Source: M3007 sp041392625
GTDB taxonomy: Bacteria > Bacteroidota > Bacteroidia > Chitinophagales > Saprospiraceae
DNA length: 64,000 nt
NCBI GenBank assembly: GCA_041392625.1
Contig: JAWKLR010000011.1
Span: 1 to 64,000, forward strand
Direction: 5' to 3'
Positions 62,515 through 64,000 of this stretch are shown here, in pieces. Positions within the stretch are counted from its first letter, which is position 1; each line of letters opens with the position of its first letter. The notes under the pieces were generated by a model. That model searched no databases. It was not told the origin of the DNA and worked only from the letters and a program-made list of their open reading frames with translations. A program made the translations under genes and the position numbers.

Positions 62515-64000
62515 ATGAAGAACTATCCACTCATCATCCTGCTTTTTCTTCTGTTAAGCGGCTCATTGATGGCTCAGAATCCCAATCGGGTGACAATTTT
62601 TGGCCACATTACGGATACCCTGGGAATGGAAATTCCCTTTGTAACTGTAATGCTGTTAACCCCAGAGGATTCCACCCTCGTGAATTTTACCCGAAGCGAT
62701 GAGCAGGGTAATTTTTCGTTTAGCAAAGTAAAAAACACACTACCTGTTTAAGGTATCCTATCTGGGTTACCTGCCCTTCAAATAGACTTGCCCGAATCCA
62801 CAGACTTGAAAACAACCTGGGAAATGTTGAGATAAAACCCATTTCACAGGAGTTGATGGAAGTAGTGATTAAAACGGCCAAAGCAACTTTTAAGTATCCG
62901 GGGGATACTGTCGAATACGACGCCTCCTCATTTAAAGTTCCACCCGGTTCTACGGTGGAAGACCTCGTGCGCAGGCTTCCCGGAATCGAACTCGATGAAG
63001 AAGGCAATATCAAAGCCCAGGACGAGATGTAAAACGGGTGTATGTCGATGGTAAAACCTTTTTGGCGATGACCCCAAGGCTACAAAAAACCTGGGAGCCG
63101 AAATCCATTTCCAAAGTTCAGGTGTATGACGAACAATCCGAGCAATCCAAACTCACAGGCATTGACGATGGAAAAGAAGAAAAAACCATGAACCTGGAGT
63201 TGAAAGAGCAGTATAAAAAAGGTTCCTTTGGAAAAATAACGGTGGCTGCCGGTACCGAGGAACGATGGGCCTCGCGTGGCAAGTACAACCGATTTAATTC
63301 AAAAGAACAACTCTCTTTCATTGGGTACGCCAACAACATCAATGAAACCGGAGTAAACTGGGAGGACTACGGTGAATTCCGTGGACAAAACGCCTTCAAC
63401 AACTACGACAACGGCGACTTTGGATTTGGCGGCGGCGGCGGCCGGGTATTTTATTTCAACGGCGGTGGCGATATCCCAATTAACCAATTCGATGGACGCG
63501 GATTTACCGAAAATTATGGTGGCGGCGCGAACTACAATTTCGACAATAAGAAAACGAAATACAACCTCAGCTATTTCTACAATCAGGTTGACCGTACCGT
63601 CGACCAAACCGGCTTTCGGCAGACCTTCCTGATTGACAGCACCTTCTTTAAAACCGACACCACCAACATCACCGACTTCCGCTCCAATCACAGCATCGCT
63701 ACCCGACTGGAGCAGGAACTCGATTCCAGCAACCTGCTCATTGTAAAGGCCAACCTTCGATTCAGTATGGCCGATGACAACCAACTGAACGCCCAACTTT
63801 TCAAGGCAGGAGATGAAACTCCGGTAAATAGCCTGGACCTGGAAAACTCCGGAAACCAGGATTCCTGGAGAATTACAAGTGCGGCAATTTTCCGTCATAA
63901 ATTCAAGAAAAAAGGCAGAAGTTGGGCATTGAGTGCCGGCTACAACAACTCACAAACCGATGGAATTGAACGAAACATTTCCATCAATGAATTTTTTGAT
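62515..64000 (+). pseudogene. Outer-membrane beta-barrel (TonB-receptor-like) protein, multiple frameshifts, runs off right edge
   Basis: The ATG at 62515 starts a signal peptide (LLFLLLSGSLMAQ) and a carboxypeptidase-regulatory-like domain (RVTIFGHITDTLGMEIPFV). Frame changes are needed near 62740, 62777, 62812, 63030, 63065 and 63105 to keep family motifs: YLFKVSYLGYLP, NVEIKPISQELMEVVIKTAK, STVEDLVRRLPGIELDEEGN, KRVYVDGKTFF and ISKVQVYDEQSEQSKLTG. From about 63115 the frame is open to the window end (NLELKEQYKKGSFGKITVAA, with Gly-rich repeats). The plug motif VEDLVRRLPGIE marks the outer-membrane beta-barrel family. The breaks lie mainly at homopolymers and look like sequence error. The rest of the gene lies beyond position 64000. 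Confidence 0.82.

Noticed and set aside
62515..64000. Phase variation as cause of the frameshifts at the right end
   Set aside because: The breaks are many, scattered and next to short homopolymers. No long simple repeat typical of phase variation is present.

Overview
The window looks like chromosome of a Bacteroidota bacterium, with a Saprospiraceae- or Chitinophagales-like feel (the phylum is fairly sure, the family is a guess). The evidence is a GldD-type gliding lipoprotein, several secreted proteins ending in type IX secretion (T9SS) sorting domains with the YPNP signature, TAnnTTTG promoter boxes, and almost no Shine-Dalgarno sequences.

Layout. 1-8.4 kb (minus): a [NiFe]-hydrogenase locus. 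Reading 5' to 3' it runs nickel permease, small subunit, large subunit, cytochrome b, a strong hairpin, then maturation protease, HypF, a small DUF4240-like protein and HypD, which runs off the left edge. The small subunit carries the six-cysteine proximal cluster pattern of O2-tolerant group 1d enzymes. 8.7-10.5 kb: two genes broken by multiple single-base indels (PLP-dependent D-cysteine desulfhydrase/ACC deaminase family; LysM protein). 10.7-16.8 kb: KdsB, a Kir-type K+ channel, a CRY-DASH photolyase, a small Cys-rich DUF5522 protein, a secreted beta-propeller-like protein and a tail-collar protein. 16.9-20.5 kb: a stress/redox signalling cluster (thioredoxin-fold plus tandem Usp fusion, CBS-pair protein, response regulator-CRP hybrid) and a GNAT. 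20.5-28.2 kb: POT peptide transporter, aspartyl-protease-like lipoprotein, VOC and GyrI-like proteins, a possible metal-handling trio (CxxxC peptide, outer-membrane protein, His-rich lipoprotein) and a YfcC-family carrier.

28.2-46.3 kb is accessory in character. All intact genes up to 43 kb lie on the plus strand. The block is bracketed by two direct copies of a 159-bp, non-coding, MITE-like element. Inside it are two inverted copies of a ~340-bp nested-palindrome repeat (35.1 and 44.1 kb) and a heavily decayed IS5-type transposase. Cargo is a mix of methyltransferases, VOC/SnoaL proteins, an SDR, hydrolases and two large T9SS-exported proteins.

46.5-62 kb is mostly housekeeping: YidD, ferredoxin reductase, GldD, nuclease, tRNA-Met, a 1009-residue kinase-M23-aminotransferase fusion, CNNM-type protein, PlsC acyltransferase, MiaA, PAP2, LptF/G, Rpe, PolB-like exonuclease and a coiled-coil membrane protein. 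The right end is an outer-membrane beta-barrel/TonB-type gene with at least five frameshifts.

Recurring caution: at least seven otherwise conserved genes are interrupted by single-base indels, usually beside short homopolymers. Their conserved motifs continue intact in the next frame. This points to sequence error rather than gene decay. The IS5 remnant, by contrast, has true multi-stop decay.
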